Below, one piece after another: positions 1-4,612 of a stretch of 5,454 bases of DNA (positions within the stretch are counted from its first letter, which is position 1; every line of letters starts with the position of its first letter). Source of the DNA: Brachybacterium sp. Its GTDB lineage: Bacteria; Actinomycetota; Actinomycetes; Actinomycetales; Dermabacteraceae. The stretch lies in contig DAHVRS010000121.1 in assembly GCA_027322375.1 (NCBI GenBank), forward strand, positions 1 to 5,454, written 5' to 3'. The notes under the pieces were generated by a model. It saw only the letters and a program-made list of their open reading frames with translations, was not told the origin of the DNA and searched no databases. Both the position numbers and the translations under genes were made by a program.

Positions 1-174
1 CATCCCGCCCTCTTCGATGACGGCGCAGATGTTCGAGGTGGAGGACTTCGCCGCGCCAAGGGCACGGGCGAGGTCGGAGAGGCTGAGCGGCGCGCCGTCG
101 GCCTCGGCGAGCAGCGCGAGGACGCGCAGCGCGCGGGTGACGGCAGGCGCGGGATCGCGGGAGGAGTCAGTCAT
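1..174 (-). CDS. IclR-family transcriptional regulator, N-terminal fragment
   Basis: Only the first 58 residues lie in the window; the gene continues past base 1. They form a winged helix-turn-helix typical of IclR regulators. A short polar leader is followed by the first helix (TRALRVLALLAE, residues 13-24), then a second helix and a recognition helix (SLSDLARALGAAKSSTSNI, residues 31-49) that ends in an EEGG turn. IclR proteins are dimeric DNA-binding regulators, usually of small carboxylic-acid or aromatic catabolism; the effector-binding domain is not visible here. The start is the ATG at 174-172, 17 bases after the stop of the co-directional hydroxyacid dehydrogenase, so the two are probably co-transcribed. 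Only a weak G-rich ribosome site precedes it. By context it may control the divergent hydroxyacid dehydrogenases and bind the palindrome at 1332-1346, which is inference. The family call rests on the HTH alone; a MarR-like or other wHTH family is less likely. Confidence 0.78.
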   Translation of the reverse strand, partial: MTDSSRDPAPAVTRALRVLALLAEADGAPLSLSDLARALGAAKSSTSNICAVIEEGGM

Positions 175-191
175 CGGTGTCGCCCCCGGGC

Positions 192-1274
192 TCAGTAGAA
201 CTCGACGGTGTCGACGCGGTTGGTGAGCTCCTCGCCGTCGAGGAAGCGGCGGAGGTTCGCGAGGAACTGCTCCACGATCCGCTCTTCCTCGCGCCGGTCC
301 AGCGCCGCGGTATGCGGGCTGATCAGCACGTTCGGGTGGTCCCAGAGGGGACTGTCCTCAGTGAGCGGTTCGCGAGCAACCACGTCGAGAGCGGCGAACC
401 CGATCCGGCCGTCCTCGAGCGCGGCGACCAGCGCGGGCTCGTCGACGACGGTGCCTCGGCCGACGTTCACGAGGATCGTCCCTGGCTTCACCCCGGAGAG
501 GACGCTTTCGCCGACAAGGCCCGTGGTCGCGTCGGTGCCGGGCAGGGTCACGATGATCGCGTCGACGTCCGCGGCCGCAGCGGCGAGGTCCTCGATCGGG
601 ACGAGCTCATCGACTCGGTCGACCGGAGCGCCGCTGCGGGTGGTGCCGAGCACGGTCGCGCCGACGGCGTGGAAGAGGGCGGCGCAGGCCTTCCCGATCC
701 CGCCGAGGCCGACGACGAGCACGCGCATCTGGTCCAGCTGCTGCATCTCCCAGCGGGGCGCCCACTCGTGCTCGCGTTGGTGCGCCTGGAGGCGGGACAG
801 GGTCTTCGCACCGGCGAGCACGCCGAAGAGGGCGAACTCAGCGAGCGGTCCGCCGTGGGCGCCGGCGCTCGTGGTGACGGCGATGCGCTCGAGCTGCTCA
901 GGGGTGAGGTCCGCTGCGCGCAGCTGGGAGCCGCCACCTGCGGCCATAGTCATCACCCAGCGCAGGCGCGGGTTCGCTGCTGCGGTGCGGGTGAGCTGGG
1001 CGGGTTCGACGTCGGGCAGGGAGAAGAGCACGTCGGCGCTGTCGATCATCGCGTCGTAGCGCTGCTGCTCTTCGGGGGTCCGCTCGTGGGCGGGGTCGCC
1101 CTCCCAGTCGGCGGCGAAGCGGCGGGGGCGGTAGAGCTCGTGGTCGCGGACCACCTCGACGCGGGGCTCGGCCTGCTCGATCCGGGCGCAGAGCTCCTCG
1201 GGCAGGTCCACAGCGATCACGACGCGGGGTCGGTCGCCGGACTCTGGCGAGGTCGGTGCGGGGGCGGGCGTCAT
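192..1274 (-). CDS. D-isomer-specific 2-hydroxyacid dehydrogenase (GhrA/GhrB-like)
   Basis: A 360-aa cytosolic oxidoreductase of the D-2-hydroxyacid dehydrogenase family, which interconverts 2-oxoacids (such as glyoxylate or hydroxypyruvate) and D-2-hydroxyacids using NAD(P)H. The Rossmann motif GLGGIG is at residues 189-194. The catalytic triad is complete: R273 in VGRG, E302 in REPL and H321 in SPHTAA. After the second Rossmann strand the family's usual acidic residue is replaced by TTRSG (211-215, R213), which suggests NADPH rather than NADH. The ATG at 1274 was chosen because AAAGGAG (1286-1280) sits 5 bases upstream and because the reading frame further upstream is only antisense to the neighbouring gene. 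Length is normal for the family (about 310-360 aa), with a somewhat extended N-terminal half. It precedes the IclR gene by 17 bases and diverges from a beta-hydroxyacid dehydrogenase. Exact substrate cannot be read from sequence. Confidence 0.93.
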   Translation of the reverse strand: MTPAPAPTSPESGDRPRVVIAVDLPEELCARIEQAEPRVEVVRDHELYRPRRFAADWEGDPAHERTPEEQQRYDAMIDSADVLFSLPDVEPAQLTRTAAANPRLRWVMTMAAGGGSQLRAADLTPEQLERIAVTTSAGAHGGPLAEFALFGVLAGAKTLSRLQAHQREHEWAPRWEMQQLDQMRVLVVGLGGIGKACAALFHAVGATVLGTTRSGAPVDRVDELVPIEDLAAAAADVDAIIVTLPGTDATTGLVGESVLSGVKPGTILVNVGRGTVVDEPALVAALEDGRIGFAALDVVAREPLTEDSPLWDHPNVLISPHTAALDRREEERIVEQFLANLRRFLDGEELTNRVDTVEFY

Positions 1275-1279
1275 CGGTG

Positions 1280-1286
1280 CTCCTTT
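1280..1286 (-). promoter_or_regulatory. Ribosome binding site of the 2-hydroxyacid dehydrogenase
   Basis: On the minus strand AAAGGAG lies 5 bases before the ATG at 1274. It is a near-consensus Shine-Dalgarno sequence and fixes the start, although the frame stays open for another 365 codons upstream. Confidence 0.8.
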
Positions 1287-1309
1287 GCGCGGACGGTCAC
1301 TGCGCGGCG

Positions 1310-1337
1310 AGCGTACCTCAGATTCAGTGGAGTGAAC
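1310..1337 (-). promoter_or_regulatory. Candidate promoter of the 2-hydroxyacid dehydrogenase-iclR operon
   Basis: On the minus strand GTTCAC (1337-1332) could act as -35, followed by a 16-base spacer and TACGCT (1315-1310), which fits the actinobacterial -10 pattern TANNNT. The -35 is one arm of the palindrome at 1332-1346. This would leave a leader of about 30 bases containing the strong ribosome site. Assigned by eye only. Confidence 0.35.
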
Positions 1338-1346
1338 AGCGTTCAC
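1332..1346. promoter_or_regulatory. Palindromic operator between divergent dehydrogenase genes
   Basis: GTGAAC-AGC-GTTCAC is a perfect inverted repeat with 6-base arms and a 3-base centre, near the middle of the 99-base gap between the two divergent dehydrogenases. A second inverted pair, ACCTCAG (1315-1321) and CTGAGGT (1366-1372), flanks it, but its centre is displaced by about 4.5 bases. A dimeric regulator bound here would cover the -35 region of both promoters. The IclR protein encoded in the minus-strand operon is the natural candidate; the link is inferred from context only. Confidence 0.55.
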
Positions 1347-1367
1347 ATCATTGGACTGCCATAGACT
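1341..1367 (+). promoter_or_regulatory. Candidate promoter of the beta-hydroxyacid dehydrogenase (leaderless)
   Basis: TAGACT (1362-1367) matches TANNNT and lies 6 bases before the ATG at 1374, so transcription would begin at or next to the start codon. The right arm of the palindrome, GTTCAC (1341-1346), sits 15 bases upstream as a possible -35. The only SD-like bases (GAGG, 1368-1371) are 2 bases from the ATG, too close to serve well, which supports a leaderless mRNA. Confidence 0.4.
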
Positions 1368-1373
1368 GAGGTC

Positions 1374-2333
1374 ATGCGAATCGATGATGCTTCCCCCGTC
1401 CACGCCCCCACTGCTCCTCCCTCTGCAGCCAGCAGCTCTACCGCCGCGCAGACTCCTGTCGCGCGCGTGGGCGTGATCGGCCTGGGCTCGATGGGCGAGC
1501 CGATGGCCGCGCACCTCCTCGCCGCGCATGGCGCGCTCGTCGTCCACTCCCGCTCCCGCAAGCCGGCTCTGCTCGAGGCGGGTGCGACCTGGGCGGATAC
1601 TCCGCGGGAGCTCGCCGAGCAGGTCGATGCTGTGCTCGTCATGCTCCCGGACCTGCCGCAGCTCGCCCCGATGCTCGAGGGCCCCGATTCGCTGCTCGCC
1701 GCGGGCACCGAGCTGCTGGTGATGATCGGTTCGACGAGCTCCCCGGTCGCGGTGCGCGAGCTCGGCGAGCGGCTCGGCATGGAGTCCGAGGGGCGGGTGC
1801 GGGTCGTGGACGTGCCGGTCTCCGGTGGGGAGGCCGGGGCGAAGGCGGGCACGCTGTCGATCATGGCCGGCGGCGCCGAGGCGGACGTCGCCCGCACGAA
1901 GGAGCTGCTCGCGCCCTGCGGGACCGTGCACCACCTGGGCCCGCTGGGCGCGGGCGAGGTCGCGAAGTCCTGCAACCAGATGATCGTGGGCGCGACGATG
2001 CTCGCGATCGCGGACGCGACCGTGCTCGCCGAGCGCAGCGGCATCGCCCCGGAGGCGCTGTTCACCGTGCTCTCCGGCGGCTACGCGGGCTCGACGCTGC
2101 TGGCGGACAAAGCGGAGAAGCTCGTCGCGAACGACTACTCCCCCGGCGGGATCGCGCGGTACATGACGAAGGATCTGGGCTTCGCGGCCGCGGTCGCGGA
2201 GGACACCGGCACCTCCCCCGCCCTGCTCACCACGCTCCGCACCGCGTACGACGAGCTGGTCGCGGCGGGCCTCGGCGAGGAGGACCTCTCGGTGGCGCGA
2301 CGCTTCGTCGCCGAGCGGGACGCCCGGGCCTGA
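1374..2333 (+). CDS. NAD(P)-dependent beta-hydroxyacid dehydrogenase (HIBADH / tartronate semialdehyde reductase family)
   Basis: A 319-aa cytosolic dehydrogenase of the family that includes 3-hydroxyisobutyrate dehydrogenase and 2-hydroxy-3-oxopropionate reductase (GarR/GlxR), which interconverts 3-hydroxyacids and their semialdehydes. All family signatures are visible in order: the cofactor loop GLGSMG (36-41), the substrate-binding DVPVSGG (146-152), the catalytic Lys K198 in GAGEVAKSCNQ with N201, and KDLG (266-269) in the all-helical C-terminal domain. HSRSRKP after the second strand (58-64) is Arg-rich and compatible with NADPH. An Ala/Pro/Ser/Thr-rich extension of about 28 residues precedes the Rossmann fold. 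The ATG at 1374 is kept because a -10-like TAGACT lies 6 bases upstream and no later start with a ribosome site was found. It diverges from the 2-hydroxyacid dehydrogenase, which suggests a shared pathway such as glyoxylate/glycerate metabolism. The substrate is not determined. Confidence 0.92.
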   Translation: MRIDDASPVHAPTAPPSAASSSTAAQTPVARVGVIGLGSMGEPMAAHLLAAHGALVVHSRSRKPALLEAGATWADTPRELAEQVDAVLVMLPDLPQLAPMLEGPDSLLAAGTELLVMIGSTSSPVAVRELGERLGMESEGRVRVVDVPVSGGEAGAKAGTLSIMAGGAEADVARTKELLAPCGTVHHLGPLGAGEVAKSCNQMIVGATMLAIADATVLAERSGIAPEALFTVLSGGYAGSTLLADKAEKLVANDYSPGGIARYMTKDLGFAAAVAEDTGTSPALLTTLRTAYDELVAAGLGEEDLSVARRFVAERDARA

Positions 2334-2372
2334 GACCCCCACAACCACGGCCCACCACCTGCTTCTCATAAC

Positions 2373-2391
2373 TTAGGCAAGCCTTGCCTCA
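2373..2391. promoter_or_regulatory. DtxR/IdeR-type iron box
   Basis: TTAGGCAAGCCTTGCCTCA agrees with the known DtxR/IdeR consensus (TTAGGTTAGCCTAACCTAA) at 14 of 19 positions. It contains a perfect dyad, AGGCAAG-C-CTTGCCT (2375-2389). In actinobacteria Fe(II)-loaded DtxR/IdeR binds such sites and represses iron-uptake genes. The site overlaps the candidate -35 of the downstream promoter and lies 70 bases before a SIP-domain gene, which fits its function. Confidence 0.8.
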
Positions 2392-2413
2392 CCTCCTCGG
2401 CGCGTTCTAGGGT
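2384..2413 (+). promoter_or_regulatory. Candidate iron-regulated promoter of the SIP-domain gene
   Basis: TTGCCT (2384-2389) as -35 lies inside the iron box. An 18-base spacer leads to TAGGGT (2408-2413) as -10 (TANNNT). Predicted transcription starts near 2420, giving a leader of about 40 bases. Repressor bound at 2373-2391 would block this -35 directly. Confidence 0.55.
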
Positions 2414-2417
2414 GACC

Positions 2418-2438
2418 GCGTCGGCAGCCCGCCGACGT
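2418..2438 (+). promoter_or_regulatory. Hairpin at the predicted 5' end of the SIP mRNA
   Basis: CGTCGGC (2419-2425) and GCCGACG (2431-2437) form a perfect 7-bp stem around a 5-base loop, extendable by one G-U pair. No U-run follows, so it is not a classical attenuator. It lies at or just after the predicted start point and ends 13 bases before the GAGGAG ribosome site. It may stabilise the mRNA or be a second DNA operator. Confidence 0.4.
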
Positions 2439-2460
2439 TCCACCCCAGCCGAGGAGCACC

Positions 2461-2853
2461 GTGTCCCCGATCCCCCTGCGTCATCTCCTGATCGGCGACG
2501 AGCACGACCTCCCACTGCTGGCCGCGCTCCTGCCCACGCTGCCGCGGGATGCGGTGGGTGAGCTCGTCCTCGAGCTGCCCATCCACCGCCGCCCGCTGCT
2601 GCCCACCCCGTCCGGCATCATCACCCGGCTCCTGGTGCTCGGGCGCGGATGGCGGCGCGGAGATCGCGCCTGCGCGGCGCTCGAGACCTGGGCCGGGGAG
2701 TGGCTGCTGGACGAGCATCTCGCGACCGAGGCGCACACGGTCTTCGTCGGCCTCCCCCACAACCCCAAGGTCGCGGCGCTCTGCGAGCGCCTCTCGGCCC
2801 AGCACCCGACCTTCCACCTGCACCGCCCCCAGCACACCCACTCGGTGCGCTGA
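2461..2853 (+). CDS. Stand-alone SIP-domain (siderophore-interacting) protein
   Basis: A 130-aa cytosolic protein that resembles only the C-terminal NAD(P)H-binding half of siderophore-interacting proteins (ViuB/YqjH type), which reduce ferric siderophores. The hallmark is LLIGDEHDLPLL near the N-terminus, with GDExxLP at residues 12-18. A strand-helix pattern follows: VGELVLELP (32-40), then TVFVGLPHNPKVAALCERL (93-111), which matches the VAGEA..VRALR segment of full SIPs but has LPH where the Glu normally lies. The N-terminal FAD-binding barrel is absent and there is no room for it upstream. The start is GTG at 2461, with GAGGAG (2451-2456) 4 bases upstream. The gene sits behind a DtxR-type box and before a haem-monooxygenase-like gene, so an iron-starvation role is likely. 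Without a flavin domain it probably acts with a partner or in a non-reductase role. The family call is from motif recognition. Confidence 0.72.
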   Translation: MSPIPLRHLLIGDEHDLPLLAALLPTLPRDAVGELVLELPIHRRPLLPTPSGIITRLLVLGRGWRRGDRACAALETWAGEWLLDEHLATEAHTVFVGLPHNPKVAALCERLSAQHPTFHLHRPQHTHSVR

Positions 2854-2995
2854 CCAGCCCCGCCCTGCGGCGGTGCAGCACGAGCGAGGGGCAGGCACCG
2901 AGACTTCCGTCCCCGCCCCGCCCGCGCACCGCGCGGATACTGGCCATGCCGATCCTGGCCGCACCGCTCACCGCCCCTACCGTCCTGGAGGACTC

Positions 2996-3280
2996 ATGAC
3001 CGTCGTGAAGATCAACCGCCTCGCCGTCCCCGCTGGTCAGGAGGCCGAGCTGGAGACGCGCTTCGCCGCGCGGAAGCGCTCGGTCGACGGCGCGCCTGGT
3101 TTCGAGGGCTTCGAGCTGCTGCGCCCGGTCGCGGGCGAGGACCGCTACTTCGTGGTCACTCGCTGGGCCGACGAGGAGAGCTTCCGGGCGTGGGCGGATC
3201 AGCGCGAGGCGCGCGACCCCTCGACCACGGTCTCCCGCGCCGAGGGCGTGCTCGAGTTCGAGGTCGTCGACCTGGGCTGA
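2996..3280 (+). CDS. IsdG/MhuD-family haem monooxygenase-like protein (ABM domain)
   Basis: A 94-aa single-domain protein of the antibiotic-biosynthesis-monooxygenase (ABM) fold, colinear with Mycobacterium tuberculosis MhuD as I recall its sequence. Shared blocks are VVKIN (3-7), VPAG (11-14), RFAAR (22-26), the PGF..F.LLRPV stretch (34-45), RYFVVTRW (50-57), F.AWA (63-67) and LEFEVV (86-91). Such dimeric cytosolic enzymes cleave haem and release iron. Two MhuD catalytic positions are kept, N7 and W66. The haem-ligating His (H75 in MhuD) is not: the segment after W66 is about 4 residues shorter, reads REARDPSTT, and the protein contains no histidine. The ATG at 2996 was chosen for GGAGG (2987-2991) 4 bases upstream and for the MhuD-like N-terminus. 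It lies 142 bases after the iron-regulated SIP gene and may share its transcript. Haem turnover is uncertain; another ABM activity is possible. Confidence 0.85.
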   Translation: MTVVKINRLAVPAGQEAELETRFAARKRSVDGAPGFEGFELLRPVAGEDRYFVVTRWADEESFRAWADQREARDPSTTVSRAEGVLEFEVVDLG

Positions 3281-3298
3281 CTCGGGCGCTCAGACCAG
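3272..3298. terminator. Hairpin spanning two convergent stop codons
   Basis: CTGGGCTGA (3272-3280) pairs with TCAGACCAG (3290-3298) at 8 of 9 positions around a 9-base loop. The arms contain the stop codons of the MhuD-like gene (plus) and the lipoprotein gene (minus). It has no U-tract, as is common in GC-rich actinobacteria, and could serve as a compact bidirectional terminator. Confidence 0.45.
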
Positions 3299-3712
3299 CC
3301 CGTAGTGCTCGAAGAAGTAGCCGAAGGCGAGGGACCCGAACTGCTCAGCGACCTCGCTGTCCAGAAGCTCACGGGGCTCCACCGTCGAACCGTCGGCGCC
3401 GTGCGCCGTGACCAGCACGATCCGTGACTCGAAGCCCTCGTCCTTCTCGAAGATGTACTCGGTGACCTCCCGCCACACCGGATCGAGGGCCTCGAGGAGC
3501 TGATCCTGCCCGACGTCGAAATGAATGTCGCCGCGCAGGCTGGTGCGCATGGTCCCTGCGCCGCTGGTCTCCATCTCGGAAGAGGTCACGTGCTCGATCT
3601 CCTCCACCGGATCATTCAAGGAGTCCGTGCGCGAGGGCAACAGGAACCCGCAGCCCGCCAGCGCGGCGCCCATGCCCGCAAGCCCTCCAGCGATCAGCAC
3701 TCGCCGCCGCAT
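3290..3712 (-). CDS. Putative lipoprotein of unknown function
   Basis: A 140-aa protein I do not recognise. The N-terminus is a clear lipoprotein signal: MRRR, a hydrophobic stretch (V5-A19) and the lipobox LAGC with the modifiable Cys at C21, so the mature protein should be anchored to the outer face of the membrane. The mature part is acidic and has no other cysteine. A polar linker (residues 26-58) is followed by a mixed segment with GDIHFDVGQ (61-69), WREVTEYIF (80-88) and SRIVLVTAH (96-104). It ends in the aromatic-rich FGYFFEHYGLV. The ATG at 3712 is preferred: GGAGAGG lies 8 bases upstream and the charged RRR follows at once. Further upstream codons in this frame do not look coding. 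It is convergent with the MhuD-like gene, with 9 bases between stops, and divergent from the CDP-alcohol transferase. No convincing promoter was seen. Confidence 0.8.
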   Translation of the reverse strand: MRRRVLIAGGLAGMGAALAGCGFLLPSRTDSLNDPVEEIEHVTSSEMETSGAGTMRTSLRGDIHFDVGQDQLLEALDPVWREVTEYIFEKDEGFESRIVLVTAHGADGSTVEPRELLDSEVAEQFGSLAFGYFFEHYGLV

Positions 3713-3818
3713 CCGCTTCACCTCTCCTGCTCCCACTACTGCGATAACCCCAGCGTCGCAGATCGCGCCTGCTCGCTCGGCGTCGTCGCGCATCCCGATC
3801 TGCCCGCTACGGGCCTAC

Positions 3819-3824
3819 TACGCT
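3819..3824 (+). promoter_or_regulatory. Candidate -10 for a leaderless CDP-alcohol transferase mRNA
   Basis: TACGCT fits TANNNT and lies 7 bases before the GTG at 3832, where no Shine-Dalgarno sequence is visible. This matches the spacing of leaderless actinobacterial genes. No good -35 was found 16-18 bases upstream. Confidence 0.35.
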
Positions 3825-3831
3825 CGCCTGC

Positions 3832-4592
3832 GTGCCGTCTTCCCCGCATGCCCCGACCACGACCAGGCGTCACCTCCGGGTGGCGCCCGCCCTCGCAGGG
3901 CTCGCGGTGGCGCAGATGGCGTCGGGCGCCGTGGTGCTCGCTCTCGCGGGGCCGACGTCGGTTCCGGTCGCGGCGCTCGCCCTGATCCTCTCGCTCGTGA
4001 CGTGGCCGGTCGCGACGTGGACGCTGCACCCGCGCGGGCACGGCGGGGTGACCGCGGCGGATCTGCTGACCTCGCTGCGGCATGTGGGGGCGGGGGCGCT
4101 CGCGACCTCGACGGTGCTCGTCCTCGCCGGGCGCTCGAGGAGAGGTCCTGGCCGCTGGCCCTCCTGCTCTGGGCGACGATCGCGACCGACGCCCTGGACG
4201 GCCCGGTCGCGCGGCGCACCGGCACCGCGGGGCCCATCGGCGGGGCGATCGATATGGAGGCCGACGCGGCCCTGTTCATGGTGCTGTCCGTGCTCGCCGC
4301 GCCGGTGGTGGGGCCGTGGGTGCTGCTGATCGGATTGATGCGCTATCTGTACGTCGCCGCGATGCGAGTGCGGCCCGCGCTCCGGCGCCCTCTCGCCTTC
4401 AGCCAGTCACGCCGGCTGATCGGCGGCGGGCAGGGCGTCGCGATCGGGATCGCGATGCTGCCGATCGTGCCGGTGCCGCTCGCGCAGGCGATCGTGGGCC
4501 TCGCGCTCGCGCTGCTGCTGTTCTCCTTCGGCCGCGACGTGCTCTCGCAGGAGCGGGCCGCGGCGCGGGAACGGCGCCACCCAGTGGGCTGA
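3832..4592 (+). pseudogene. CDP-alcohol phosphatidyltransferase, split by a -1 frameshift
   Basis: An integral-membrane enzyme of the PgsA/phosphatidylinositol-phosphate-synthase superfamily, which transfers a phosphatidyl group from a CDP-linked lipid to an alcohol. From GTG 3832 the frame reads well for 100 codons, with hydrophobic segments near 17-40 and 44-65 and the family's N-terminal TAADLLTSLR (74-83). It then runs out of frame at GGG (4129-4131). The next frame continues the protein at once as ALEERSWPLA and carries the full signature: D120, D123-G124, A127-R128, G137, D141, D145. At least three more membrane segments follow, to the stop at 4590-4592. Adding one G gives a 253-aa protein of plausible length. 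As written, translation ends at 4329 with 165 residues and no active site. Whether this is a real mutation or an undercalled G-run cannot be told here. It shares a hairpin terminator with the convergent lipoprotein gene. Lipid substrate unknown. Confidence 0.85.
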
Positions 4593-4612
4593 GCAGGGGC
4601 GGGAGCTCAGCC
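4587..4612. terminator. Bidirectional hairpin terminator over two convergent stops
   Basis: GGCTGAGC (4587-4594) and GCTCAGCC (4605-4612) form a perfect 8-bp inverted repeat around a 10-base loop. The left arm contains the TGA of the CDP-alcohol transferase and the right arm the complement of the TGA of the minus-strand lipoprotein. No T-run follows on either side. Confidence 0.55.

Noticed and set aside
177..1364. Long open frame on the plus strand (395 codons) opposite the 2-hydroxyacid dehydrogenase
   Set aside because: It is the antisense mirror of a GC-rich gene with clear catalytic motifs. Its translation is low-complexity and matches no family, and it has no ribosome site.
1275..2369. 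Upstream extension of the 2-hydroxyacid dehydrogenase frame to give a 725-residue fusion
   Set aside because: The extra 365 codons are antisense to the beta-hydroxyacid dehydrogenase, and a strong AAAGGAG site marks the real start at 1274.
2942..2960. GGCCA/TGGCC inverted repeat and GATACT (2936-2941) before the MhuD-like gene as an operator and promoter
   Set aside because: The arms are only 5 bases, no -35 lies at a fitting distance and such short repeats are expected by chance at this GC content. Co-transcription with the SIP gene is as likely.
2407..2964. Minus-strand open frame opposite the SIP-domain gene
   Set aside because: The translation has no recognisable domain and mirrors the coding strand. 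The plus-strand gene has an iron box, promoter, SD and SIP motif.
2549..2995. N-terminal extension of the MhuD-like frame from 2549
   Set aside because: The extension overlaps the SIP gene in another frame and is Ser/Pro/Arg-rich noise. GGAGG before ATG 2996 and MhuD homology set the start.
3713..3793. 27-codon N-terminal extension of the lipoprotein at 3290-3712
   Set aside because: It would bury the signal peptide behind a polar segment. ATG 3712 has an SD and gives a standard lipoprotein signal.
4129..4140. Programmed -1 ribosomal frameshift in the CDP-alcohol transferase
   Set aside because: No X XXY YYZ slippery heptamer and no obvious downstream pseudoknot were seen. A missing G in a G-run explains the break more simply.
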